Shown here piece after piece: positions 26,664 to 34,189 of a stretch of 64,000 nt of DNA. This DNA is from Palsa-459 sp963841965 (GTDB lineage: Bacteria > Actinomycetota > Acidimicrobiia > Acidimicrobiales > RAAP-2), in the NCBI GenBank assembly GCA_963841965.1, contig CAWJES010000013.1, forward strand, positions 1 through 64,000, read 5' to 3'. The position numbers and the translations under genes are program-made. Numbering within the stretch: the first letter of the stretch is position 1; each line of letters begins with the position of its first letter. The notes beneath the pieces were generated by a model. It was not told the DNA's origin and made no database searches. It saw only the letters and a program-made list of their open reading frames with translations.

Positions 26664-28399
26664 CGGATCTTCACCCGCACCACTTCTTCACGCTCGGGCC
26701 CGAAAACGTGCGCGGCGCAGGCCATGCATGGATCGAAGCTATGGATGGTGCGGAGCACTTCGAGGGGCTGATCGGGTATCGCCAGTTGGTGCCGGTCCAA
26801 TAGCGCCGCCTCGTAGGGGCCGTGCTGGTTGCGTTCGTCCTTGGGGCCGGCGTTCCAGGTCGTGGGAACAACGGCCTGGTAATTCGTGATCACGCCGTCG
26901 TCGATAATGACCCAGTGCGCCAGCGCGCCGCGCGGACCTTCGATGGTGCCGAAGCCGCGGCTATGACGGGGCCAGCTTTCCGGCGCCCATTTCGCGTCGT
27001 TGAACGTCCGAAGGTCGCCACGCTCGATATTGGCCATCAACCGGTCGTGCCAGCCCGCCATTCGGTCGACCATCAGCTTGCTCTCGATGCCGCGCGCGAG
27101 AATGCGGCCAAAGGTCGAATAGATCGCATCGAACGGCAAGCCGAGTTGCGCCAGCGTCGCCGCAGTCAGTTGTTTCGCCGCAGCATCGCCGGCGGCATGC
27201 AACATCACCAGGCGGGCCAATGGTCCCGTTTCCATCGGATGGCCGCGCCAGCGCGGCGCCTTGACCCAGGAGTAGGTCTTGGACTCGTCGAGTTGGGCGA
27301 ATGGCGGCTTGGGGCCGGTATAGTCAAGCGTCGTCTCGCCGTCGAACGGATGAAGCCCGCCGTCATTGCCGCCACCATATTTGTACCAGGCGTGCGCCAC
27401 GTATTCCTGGATCTGTTCCGGGTCGGTCAGATCAACCGGCAGGATCGTACTCAGGTCGCGGTCCAGCACAGCGCCGCGGGGTACCCCAAAGCCGTTGTTC
27501 GCGGCAGGACCGGCAAAATCCCCATAGGTCAGGAAATTGCGAACGTTTTCCCCGCGCGAAAACCAGTCCTTGTACCCGCCGCCGATGGTGGCGAGGTCAG
27601 GCAGGTAGACCCCGTCGATAAAGTCCCGCATCAGCTCGATCAGCTGACGTACCCGAATGAGGCCGGTCATGGAAACCGCGGTGGCATCGGCGCCGCCCGG
27701 CAGACTTCCATCGACGGAAATCGCGCAAGGCGCGCCACCGACAGCGACGTTCGGATGCGGATTCTTGCCGCCGAAGATGGTCAGCAACTCGCCGATCTCG
27801 CGCTGCCACGCCAGCGCCTCCAAATAATGCGTGAGGGCAATGAGGCTGACTTCAGGCGGAAGCTTGTAGCCCGGATGGTCCCACCAGCCATTGGCGAAAA
27901 TTCCGAGTTGTCCTGATTCCACGAGATCCCTCAGGCGTGTCTGCGCCTTGACGAAATAGTCGACCGAAGTCTCGCGATAGCCGCCCTTCAAGGCGGCCGC
28001 TGCCGCGGCCTTCGGATCGGCAGCCAGGGCGTGAATCGGGTTTATCCAATCAAGGGCCTGAAGATGGTAGAAATGGATGACATGGTCCTGCAGCAATTGC
28101 GTGGCGGCCATCAGGTCGCGGATCAGTTCACCGTTGTCCGGTACCTGCACGCCAAGTGCATCTTCCACCGCGCGCACCGAAGCCAGCCCGTGCACGAGGG
28201 TGCAAACCCCGCAGATGCGCTGTGCAAACGCCCAGGCGTCACGCGGGTCGCGGCCGCGCAGGATGATCTCGATGCCGCGAACCTGCGTGCCGGCGCTCAG
28301 CGCCTCGACCACGTTTCCCGCAGCATCGATCTCGACCTCGATGCGCAGATGCCCTTCGATCCTGGTGATCGGATCGACAACGATGCGCTGATTCCCCAT
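26660..28399 (-). CDS. hynL: [NiFe] hydrogenase large subunit (Isp-type, group 1e-like)
   Basis: 579 residues; carries the Ni-Fe(CN)2CO centre and oxidises H2 at the membrane. The L1 motif is QRICGVC (about residue 60), and the L2 motif DPCMACAAHV is near the C-terminus, giving the four Ni-ligating Cys. After the His of L2 lie 15 residues (VFGPEREEVVRVKIR) that the maturation protease should remove. Other blocks: RIEGHLRIEV, GGKNPHPNVAVGGAPCAIS, GGGNDGGLHPFDGETTLDYTG, EGPRGALAHW. Begins ATG 28399, two bases after the isp2 stop. Placing the large subunit last, separated from the small subunit by isp1-isp2, is diagnostic of Isp-type hydrogenases. The symbol follows that convention; hupL is also used. 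Confidence 0.95.
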   Translation of the reverse strand: MGNQRIVVDPITRIEGHLRIEVEIDAAGNVVEALSAGTQVRGIEIILRGRDPRDAWAFAQRICGVCTLVHGLASVRAVEDALGVQVPDNGELIRDLMAATQLLQDHVIHFYHLQALDWINPIHALAADPKAAAAAALKGGYRETSVDYFVKAQTRLRDLVESGQLGIFANGWWDHPGYKLPPEVSLIALTHYLEALAWQREIGELLTIFGGKNPHPNVAVGGAPCAISVDGSLPGGADATAVSMTGLIRVRQLIELMRDFIDGVYLPDLATIGGGYKDWFSRGENVRNFLTYGDFAGPAANNGFGVPRGAVLDRDLSTILPVDLTDPEQIQEYVAHAWYKYGGGNDGGLHPFDGETTLDYTGPKPPFAQLDESKTYSWVKAPRWRGHPMETGPLARLVMLHAAGDAAAKQLTAATLAQLGLPFDAIYSTFGRILARGIESKLMVDRMAGWHDRLMANIERGDLRTFNDAKWAPESWPRHSRGFGTIEGPRGALAHWVIIDDGVITNYQAVVPTTWNAGPKDERNQHGPYEAALLDRHQLAIPDQPLEVLRTIHSFDPCMACAAHVFGPEREEVVRVKIR

Positions 28400-28401
28400 G
28401 G

Positions 28402-29646
28402 CTAGTCCTTCAGATTATCGGCGACGAGTTCGAGCAGGCTGGCAACGCTCTTGTTCCATTGCGTCGCCTTGCCGCCATGATCCAGCGTCTGCCGGCAGCC
28501 GGAACAGCTGGTGTAGACGGTATCCATTCCCGTCGCCTCGACCTGCCGCTGCTTGATCTGGAACGCCTTGTCACGCAGCGGTGCTGCCCGGTTGATCAGC
28601 GCCACGCCGCCGCCACCGCCGCAGCACCAGCTCTCGTCGCCGGAATCCCCGAGTTCATGCAATTCCACGCCGAGCGCCTTGAGAATGATCCGGGGCGCCG
28701 CGGTGGCGCCGCCACGCCGGGAAACCTGGCAGGCGTCGTGATAGGTCGCCTGCTGTTGTACCTTGTTGACGCGGATGCGGCCCTCGGCCAGCGCTTCGGC
28801 CAGGAACTCGGTGATCTGCATGACGCGGAACGGCAGCGCCTTGCCGAACTCGTTCGCCGCCTCCCATCGCATTTCAGTGAACGAATGACCGCACTCAGGC
28901 ATCAGCAGCGTCTTGGCCCCGCAGGCGATCGCCGCCTGCACGATGCCGAGGGTCGTCGCCCGCTGTCCGGCCCGATCACCCGCCGTCAATGATACGTTGT
29001 CGGCGTCAAAGCCGTCGGTACGGAAGGTCCATGACGCACCGATGTGGTTCAGGATTTTTGCTATCGCCGCCATCGAGCCGGGATAGGTCTTGAGGTCGAT
29101 CGACGAGACCGTGGGCACGATATCGGCCCTGGCTTCGTCCACATGCATGACAACGCCGCGCTCGGTGCCGATCGCATGCAACATTTCCCGGAATTTCGCG
29201 ACAGTCAGCCCGAACGGGCTGCCTGTCGTGTGCTCTTTCTCAGCCAGCACCCCCAGGTAATCATGCGGCGCCAGCCCGGCTTCGAACATGCCGTGGCGGG
29301 CCTGTTCCACCAGATCGGCGATATCGATGCCCATCGGGCAGATCAGCGAGCAGCGTCCGCACATATTGCAGGAATCATAGATCAGGGATTGCCAGCTCTC
29401 GAGTTCGGGGCCGGTGACCTTCGGCACCATGCCGAGCATACGGTAGGCGAAGGCGAAGGCGCTGACCTCCCGTTCGTAAGCCTGTTTGAACGGCTCGATC
29501 TTGTGGATCGGTGTGTATTTCGCCTCGCCGGTCTGGACGTAAAACTGGCATGCCTCGGCGCAGCGGCCACAGTGAACGCAAGATTCAAGTGCCAGCGCGG
29601 CGGTGGGCCCAAATTCGGAGACGAAGCCGCGCATGGCAAGCTCCAC
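28402..29646 (-). CDS. isp2: Isp2: HdrD-like iron-sulfur protein of the hydrogenase
   Basis: 414 residues as read from GTG 29646. It has two 4Fe-4S motifs near the N-terminus (CVHCGRCAEAC and CNMCGRCSLICP), then two heterodisulfide-reductase-type cysteine-rich CCG domains (MPECGHSF...YHDACQVSRRGG...SWCCGGGGG; SCSGCRQTLDHGG). It is expected to relay electrons between the hydrogenase and the b-type cytochrome Isp1, or to a thiol/disulfide partner. Oddity: the ATG overlapping the isp1 stop (29704, ATGA) begins MNAKIKPPPPPAKDSG, but this frame is one base out of register with DDGQVELAMRGF of the main frame. The natural N-terminus therefore appears broken by an indel near 29,660, leaving GTG 29646 as fallback. 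Confidence 0.9.
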   Translation of the reverse strand: MELAMRGFVSEFGPTAALALESCVHCGRCAEACQFYVQTGEAKYTPIHKIEPFKQAYEREVSAFAFAYRMLGMVPKVTGPELESWQSLIYDSCNMCGRCSLICPMGIDIADLVEQARHGMFEAGLAPHDYLGVLAEKEHTTGSPFGLTVAKFREMLHAIGTERGVVMHVDEARADIVPTVSSIDLKTYPGSMAAIAKILNHIGASWTFRTDGFDADNVSLTAGDRAGQRATTLGIVQAAIACGAKTLLMPECGHSFTEMRWEAANEFGKALPFRVMQITEFLAEALAEGRIRVNKVQQQATYHDACQVSRRGGATAAPRIILKALGVELHELGDSGDESWCCGGGGGVALINRAAPLRDKAFQIKQRQVEATGMDTVYTSCSGCRQTLDHGGKATQWNKSVASLLELVADNLKD

Positions 29647-29700
29647 CTGGCCGTCGTCCGGAGTCTTTGGCAGGTGGCGGCGGCGGCTTGATCTTGGCGT

Positions 29701-30360
29701 TCATGTCGCGGCTCCCTTGCGTGCGAAGTTGAAACCCATCGCGCCGCGACTGGCAAAGACCAGCAGGCCATGCATCAATTTGCCGAATGGCAGCCAGACC
29801 ATCATCAGCTCCACGCTCAGGATATGCAGAGCTAGCAGGGTGTCGTATCCGGCAACCGTCTCACCCGACAGAAGGATGCCGGTAAGAACCGGCAGGAACA
29901 CGAAAAGCCAGGTCAGGTAGTCGTCGGCGGTCGAAAGCAGCCTGGTTACGGGATGAGCGATACGCCGGATCAGCAAGGCAATCATGGCGGTCAGCGTCAG
30001 TCCGCTGATGATGACGACCAGCCCCTTCGGCAAGTTTGGCCAGGACAGGCCGGTAAGCTGGTGGATCACCAGGATGTGCGGTGCGCCCCCGAAGATGATC
30101 GCAAGAAACCCGACATGAAATACGGTACTCAGCGCCACACTGACGCCGATCCGCCGCCAAAACGTACGGCGCGGGATCGAACGAGAGAAAATCATCGTCG
30201 CGCCGCCCGCGATGCGGCCGATCAGTGACGCCCTCGACGAGGCGTGTTGAGGTCGGCGACGCAGCAAGAGCACGCCGGCCGCCCGCCAAAAAATGCCGAA
30301 AATCATGATCAAGACAGCAGCCTGAAGTCCGATACCGCGGGCGAAATCGAGCAGTGTCAT
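29701..30360 (-). CDS. isp1: Isp1: NarI-like b-type cytochrome membrane subunit
   Basis: 219 residues with about five hydrophobic segments. It starts MTLLDFARGIGLQAAVLIMIFGIFWRAAGV, and later has VALSTVFHVGFLAIIFGGAPHI and LALHILSVELMMVWLPFGKLMHG. His residues in these helices (FHVGF, VIHQLTG, LHILSV, LMHGLL) are the likely haem ligands, as in the nitrate reductase gamma (NarI) family. It should anchor the hydrogenase and pass electrons to quinone. The start codon overlaps the small-subunit stop (ATGA), so translation is coupled. Confidence 0.9.
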   Translation of the reverse strand: MTLLDFARGIGLQAAVLIMIFGIFWRAAGVLLLRRRPQHASSRASLIGRIAGGATMIFSRSIPRRTFWRRIGVSVALSTVFHVGFLAIIFGGAPHILVIHQLTGLSWPNLPKGLVVIISGLTLTAMIALLIRRIAHPVTRLLSTADDYLTWLFVFLPVLTGILLSGETVAGYDTLLALHILSVELMMVWLPFGKLMHGLLVFASRGAMGFNFARKGAAT

Positions 30361-31448
30361 GGCTGTTTGTCCGGATCAGGCTTTTCTGGATCGGGCCCGG
30401 CCGGTTCAGCACCAGGCTTTCGGCGAGCGCTCAGCGCCGCTGCTGCACCACCTGCAATGCCGACAGCCGCCGCGATGCCGGCGTTGCGCCAGCCCGTGGA
30501 ACTACCGCCGGCAAGTGACGTATAGAAGCTGCCCTTGTCCCAGAAATCGGGCTCTGAGCATCCGATGCAACCATGTCCGGACTCGATCGGGAAGCTGGTG
30601 CCGCCGTTCCATTTCAGGCTGGCGCAGGCATTGTGGGTCACCGGCCCCTTGCATCCGAGTTCGAACAGACACCAGCCCTGCCGGGCGCCTTCGTCGTCGA
30701 AGCTTTTGGCGAACTTGCCCTGGTCGTAGAAAGGCCGCCGGTAACATTGGTCGTGGATGGTGGTGCCAAAATAGGCGAGGGGACGTTTGCGATCATCCAG
30801 TTCGGGCAATTTGCCGAAGCTGACGAAATGCACGAGTACGCCGCTCAGCACCTCGGGCACCGGCGGGCAGCCCGGAATATTGACAATCGGCTTGTTGGTG
30901 ACGAGATCCTCCACGCCGACTGCGCCGGTCGGATTGGGATGCGCTTTGGGAATGCCGCCATAGGCCGCGCAGGTGCCGATCGCGAGCACAGCCTTGGCAT
31001 CGGTGGCGAACTCCATCAGCATGTCGAAGTTGCTGCGGCCTCCGGTCAACGAGTAGACGCCGCCGTCTTTGGTCGGAATCGATCCGTCGATCGCCAGAAG
31101 ATATTCGCCCTTGTTGGCCGCGACCGCTTCCCGAAGCGTACGCTCGGCTGCCGTACCTGCCGCCGCCATCAGGGTTTCCTGATAGTCGAGCGAGATGAAG
31201 TCGAAAATTAGGGAGTCGATGGTTGGGCTCGAGGATCGAAGCAGCGTTTCCAGGCAGCCTGTGCATTCCTGGAACGAGAGCCAGATAACCGAGCGGCGTT
31301 TGGCGCGGGCCAGATTGGCGGCCATCAGCGGCGCGATAGATGGGGGTAGAGCCAGGCTGGATGTCATGGCGATGGCGAATTTCAGCAGACTGCGGCGGCT
31401 GAAGCCGCGGCGCTTGAGGACGGTGCCCAGCGTTTCGGATTCATCCAT
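30357..31448 (-). CDS. hynS: [NiFe] hydrogenase small subunit with Tat signal
   Basis: 363 residues. The N-terminus contains a twin-arginine signal (FSRRSLLKFAIAMTSSLALPPS), so the folded dimer is exported. Iron-sulfur ligands are visible: proximal QECTGCLE, IGTCAAYGGI and IPGCPPVPE; distal/medial HDQCYRR, GWCLFELGCKGP, HNACASLKWN and HGCIGCSEPDFWD. A C-terminal hydrophobic helix (GIAAAVGIAGGAAAAL) followed by a Pro/Asp-rich tail provides a membrane anchor. The ATG at 31448 overlaps the stop of the hupH-like frame (TGATG), and its own stop overlaps the isp1 start. Electron path: H2 at HynL, through these clusters, to Isp1/Isp2. Confidence 0.95.
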   Translation of the reverse strand: MDESETLGTVLKRRGFSRRSLLKFAIAMTSSLALPPSIAPLMAANLARAKRRSVIWLSFQECTGCLETLLRSSSPTIDSLIFDFISLDYQETLMAAAGTAAERTLREAVAANKGEYLLAIDGSIPTKDGGVYSLTGGRSNFDMLMEFATDAKAVLAIGTCAAYGGIPKAHPNPTGAVGVEDLVTNKPIVNIPGCPPVPEVLSGVLVHFVSFGKLPELDDRKRPLAYFGTTIHDQCYRRPFYDQGKFAKSFDDEGARQGWCLFELGCKGPVTHNACASLKWNGGTSFPIESGHGCIGCSEPDFWDKGSFYTSLAGGSSTGWRNAGIAAAVGIAGGAAAALSARRKPGAEPAGPDPEKPDPDKQP

Positions 31449-31450
31449 CA

Positions 31451-31855
31451 GCCGTGCCTCGCGTGTTGGTGGGAGGCGAAGTGGGTGGCGCCGGCCAAGC
31501 GCTGCAGGCTGTCGGCCATGTCGGCGGGGTCGGCGCGAAGAATGTCAGGAACGGTGGTGACCTCAATCAGCAACGCAATCGGTCGGCCGGCCTCGTCGGC
31601 ATGGCGAGTTCACCAAACGCCGGGGAAGCCGGTTTCGTGGATATCGCTGCGGCCCGCGGCATCGAGTTGCACCGATATCTCGCCATGCCCGAGGCGACTT
31701 TCGAGATCAGCGATGCACGCGGGCGACAGTGGCAAGCCGCGCAGGTCAACGGTCGCGGTTTCACCCCGCTCGATCAAGCGACCGAGCATGCCGGCGACTT
31801 CCATCAGCAGCGCATCCACCAGGCCGGCGTCCGAAAATGATGATAGATCGGTCAT
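31451..31855 (-). pseudogene. HupH/HyaF-like hydrogenase accessory protein interrupted by in-frame TGA
   Basis: Start at ATG 31855, which overlaps the protease stop as ATGA (an upstream ATG at 31870 is also open). The first part, MTDLSSFSDAGLVDALL ... CIADLESRLGHGEISVQLDAAGRSDIHETGFPGVW, matches the HupH C-terminal domain (LGxGEVS, GRxxIxET.FPGVW). Then comes TGA (31608-31606) exactly where homologues carry a second Trp. Beyond it the same frame continues THR-like sequence TRHADEAGRPIALLIEVTTVP ... SLQRLAGATHFASHQH and stops at 31451 with TGATG overlap into hynS. The continuation is clearly coding, so TGG-to-TGA is a single-base event. Truncated product: 81-86 residues. Family role is in maturation of the small subunit clusters. 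Confidence 0.75.
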
Positions 31856-32385
31856 GTCGAGTGCCGCCATCGCAGCACCGTGTCGACCGCCACCTGACAG
31901 GCCACGGGGAGGGCATGTGACAACGGAACACTTAACGTCTCACCCCAATCAATCCGCTCCGGCTGGATGCCGAGCAGCGCCAAATGTGACGGCGAGTGCC
32001 CCTCCAACCTCGCCAGCGTGAGCAGGTCGACCAATCCCGCCTCGTGGGCACTGACGCGTCCGGCACGGCGGACATGACGGTTCAGCGCGTCACGTTCAAG
32101 CAGGCGAACGGCGCCGGGAGGCTCGCCCAATTCCGCCGCGTCCACCAGCAGGATAGCGTCCGAGTGCGCAAATACGTCCATCAGACGAAATCCCAGCGTG
32201 CCGCCGTCGAGCGGACGCAATCCGGGCGCCTTGCCAGGATTGGCGGCGAGTTGACGTACGACATGAACGCCGATGCCGTCGTCGCCGAGCAGGATGTTGC
32301 CCAGCCCGATCACAAGGACCTCGCGGTCGGCCGGATTCGGCGCCTCGACTCTCATCCGCGGTGGCATTGTTGCTGAATCGTCCAT
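31852..32385 (-). CDS. hupD: Hydrogenase maturation protease (HupD/HyaD family)
   Basis: 177 residues. Endopeptidase that removes the large-subunit C-terminal tail once Ni is inserted. Motifs: VLVIGLGNILLGDDGIGVHVVRQL (GNxLxxDDGxG with the Ni-probing Glu/Asp region), DGGTLGFRLMD, ILLVDAAELGEPPGAVRLLERD and SAHEAGLVDLLTLARLEG (conserved His). The N-terminal 20 residues (MDDSATMPPRMRVEAPNPADR) are extra relative to the core, so Met at 32367 or 32355 could be the true start. The stop overlaps the hupH-like start. Its substrate is presumably HynL, encoded 3.5 kb downstream. Confidence 0.9.
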   Translation of the reverse strand: MDDSATMPPRMRVEAPNPADREVLVIGLGNILLGDDGIGVHVVRQLAANPGKAPGLRPLDGGTLGFRLMDVFAHSDAILLVDAAELGEPPGAVRLLERDALNRHVRRAGRVSAHEAGLVDLLTLARLEGHSPSHLALLGIQPERIDWGETLSVPLSHALPVACQVAVDTVLRWRHST

Positions 32386-32440
32386 CCATCGCCCTTCGGG
32401 TGCGCGGCAAGGATATCGAGCCCGGAATTGATGGAAAGAC

Positions 32441-32456
32441 TCGGAAACTACTCAGC
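32441..32456 (+). repeat. 16-bp direct repeat, copy 1 (3' end of transporter gene)
   Basis: tcggaaactactcagc, identical to 33168-33183. On the coding strand it reads GC TGA GTAGTTTCCGA, with TGA the stop codon of the acetate transporter. The two copies bracket the transporter gene. Confidence 0.8.
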
Positions 32457-33078
32457 TACGAACGCCGACTACATTTTGGGCGATGAGGTGCGCAGTCCCG
32501 GCCAGTTTCCCGACCGGCGCCGCCGATTTCTGGTAGAGGCCGAGCGGAAGCACGTCCGAACCGAAGGTCTCATCGATCAGCTGCGCCGAGGCCAAGTAAA
32601 ATGCCAGCGCGCCGGTGACCATGCCGGCATAGCCGCCCAGCTGATGAAGTCGCGGGATCGCGGTCCATTGGCCGGCCGCCAGCAGATAAAATGTGAAGAT
32701 TGCGCCCAGAAAAGTGAACTGTAAGGAGCGATTGGAGCGGAATGTGCCCACCCACATCACCGTGGTGAAAACGCCCCACAGGAACAGGTACCAGCCGATG
32801 AACGCGGCCGGAACGTTGGCGGCGTAAAACGCGTCAAATAGCGCCCAGGATAACCAAAAGGCCCCAAACGCGCAGAATGCGGTAAAGCCGAAGGTGTCGC
32901 CGCGGGGCATCGCCATCAGGCCGGCACAGAACTGCGTGGCGCCGCCGAACGCAAACGCCATCGCCAGCACCATCGGCAGTGACGCGTCGCCGAACCAGCC
33001 CGCATTGACCATTCCGAGCAACCAGGTCGTGAGCGCGAAGCCGAACAGACCGAGCGGTGCGGGATTGGCGTATTTCAT
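32452..33078 (-). CDS. Acetate/succinate uptake transporter (GPR1/FUN34/YaaH family)
   Basis: 208 residues from ATG 33078, which has GGAG seven bases upstream; the frame opens earlier (33114) but without a site. Six hydrophobic helices. The family signature is at the N-terminus, NPAPLGLFGFALTTWLLG, and FxGxxQxxxGxxxxxxGxxFG-like AFGGATQFCAGLMAMPRGDTFGFTAF follows. It matches SatP-type acetate-proton symporters. It lies between hypE and the maturation protease in the hydrogenase locus, all on the minus strand, and the gene is bracketed by 16-bp direct repeats, so it may be an insertion. A role in supplying carbon or moving protons during H2 oxidation would be speculation. Confidence 0.88.
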   Translation of the reverse strand: MKYANPAPLGLFGFALTTWLLGMVNAGWFGDASLPMVLAMAFAFGGATQFCAGLMAMPRGDTFGFTAFCAFGAFWLSWALFDAFYAANVPAAFIGWYLFLWGVFTTVMWVGTFRSNRSLQFTFLGAIFTFYLLAAGQWTAIPRLHQLGGYAGMVTGALAFYLASAQLIDETFGSDVLPLGLYQKSAAPVGKLAGTAHLIAQNVVGVRS

Positions 33079-33167
33079 AGGAATTCTCCGGCGTCGGACT
33101 GGTGTCTTCGACACGCAATGATCGCTTGATGGATGATCATGAACGCTGGCAGGCTCCGTGGGCAGGG

Positions 33168-33183
33168 TCGGAAACTACTCAGC
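33168..33183 (+). repeat. 16-bp direct repeat, copy 2 (3' end of hypE)
   Basis: Identical to 32441-32456 and in the same orientation. The hypE stop codon occupies the same position within the word (33181-33179) as the transporter stop does in copy 1. Confidence 0.8.
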
Positions 33184-34189
33184 AAATCCTTGGCAGCGGA
33201 TCGTCCTCGAGTTCGTCGAGCAACCGTTCGCCGCCCAGTGTGGTGCGCAGGACGACACAGCGCCGGCCCGCCGCGACGTGGCCGGCGACGGCGGCTCTCT
33301 CGCCGCCAGGCAAGGCGCGCCACGCGGTCAACAGAGACACAGCCTCGCCCGGATCGACCACGGCCACGACGCGTCCCTCGGACGCGAGATACAGCGGATC
33401 GTAGCCGAGCATGTCGCAGACGCCGCGAACCTCGTCGCTGATGGGGAGCGTCATTTCGTCCAGTACGATCCGCAGCCCGGTTCGCAGGCTGATCTCATTG
33501 CCGACGGTTGCAATGCCGCCCCGCGTCGGATCGCGCATGAACCGCAGCCCGCTGAATTTTTGCGCGGCCTTGGTATAGGGAACGACGCTGACGCTATCGG
33601 AGCGAAGGTTACCGTGCAGACCAAAGGCACCCCGGGCCAGCAGTACGGCGGTACCGTGGTCGCCGACCGGTCCGTTCACGAGAATGACGTCATGCGGTCG
33701 GATCTTCTCCATGCTCAAATCAACGCCAGAAGCGCGCGTGCCGATGCCGCTGGCAGCGAGGTAAAGGCCGCCTCCTTGGCCGCGGGGCAGGACTTTGGTG
33801 TCGCCGGCCACGATGCGGACGCCGCATTCGCGTGCAGCCCGCCCGATGCTTCCGGCGATGCGTTCAAGCCTGTCGATCTCAAATCCTTCCTCGATCAGGA
33901 AACTGATGGTGAGCCAATGGGGCGTAGCGCCACTGACCGCGAGATCGTTGACGGTGCCGTGCACCGCAAGTGAGCCGATGTCGCCGCCGGGAAATTCCAG
34001 CGGATCCACGATGAAGCTGTCGGTGGTGACGAACAACTCGCCGTCGGTCAGAGGCAACGCGGCCGCATCGACGCCAGTGTCCAGATCGGAATTGGCGAAT
34101 TGGCGCGCAAACACTTCACCGATGAGTTCGCGCATGAACCGGCCGCCATTGCCATGCGCCAGCATGATGTGGGTGCCATGATCCTTCAT
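33179..34189 (-). CDS. hypE: Hydrogenase maturation factor HypE (thiocarbamate dehydratase)
   Basis: 336 residues. ATP-dependent conversion of the carbamoylated C-terminal Cys to thiocyanate, source of the active-site CN ligands. N-terminal IMLAHGNGGRFMRELIGEVF, then VTTDSFIVDPLEFPGGDIGSLAVHGTVNDLAVSGA and the nucleotide-binding MRDPTRGGIATVGNEI (about residue 205-230). The end DDPLPRIC places the acceptor Cys as the last residue, as required. Start ATG 34189 overlaps the hypF stop (ATGA), indicating coupled translation with its carbamoyl donor partner. Confidence 0.95.
   Translation of the reverse strand: MKDHGTHIMLAHGNGGRFMRELIGEVFARQFANSDLDTGVDAAALPLTDGELFVTTDSFIVDPLEFPGGDIGSLAVHGTVNDLAVSGATPHWLTISFLIEEGFEIDRLERIAGSIGRAARECGVRIVAGDTKVLPRGQGGGLYLAASGIGTRASGVDLSMEKIRPHDVILVNGPVGDHGTAVLLARGAFGLHGNLRSDSVSVVPYTKAAQKFSGLRFMRDPTRGGIATVGNEISLRTGLRIVLDEMTLPISDEVRGVCDMLGYDPLYLASEGRVVAVVDPGEAVSLLTAWRALPGGERAAVAGHVAAGRRCVVLRTTLGGERLLDELEDDPLPRIC

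Noticed and set aside
31606..31608. Selenocysteine at the hupH TGA
   Set aside because: Homologues have Trp, not Cys, at this place and no SECIS-like hairpin is evident immediately downstream.
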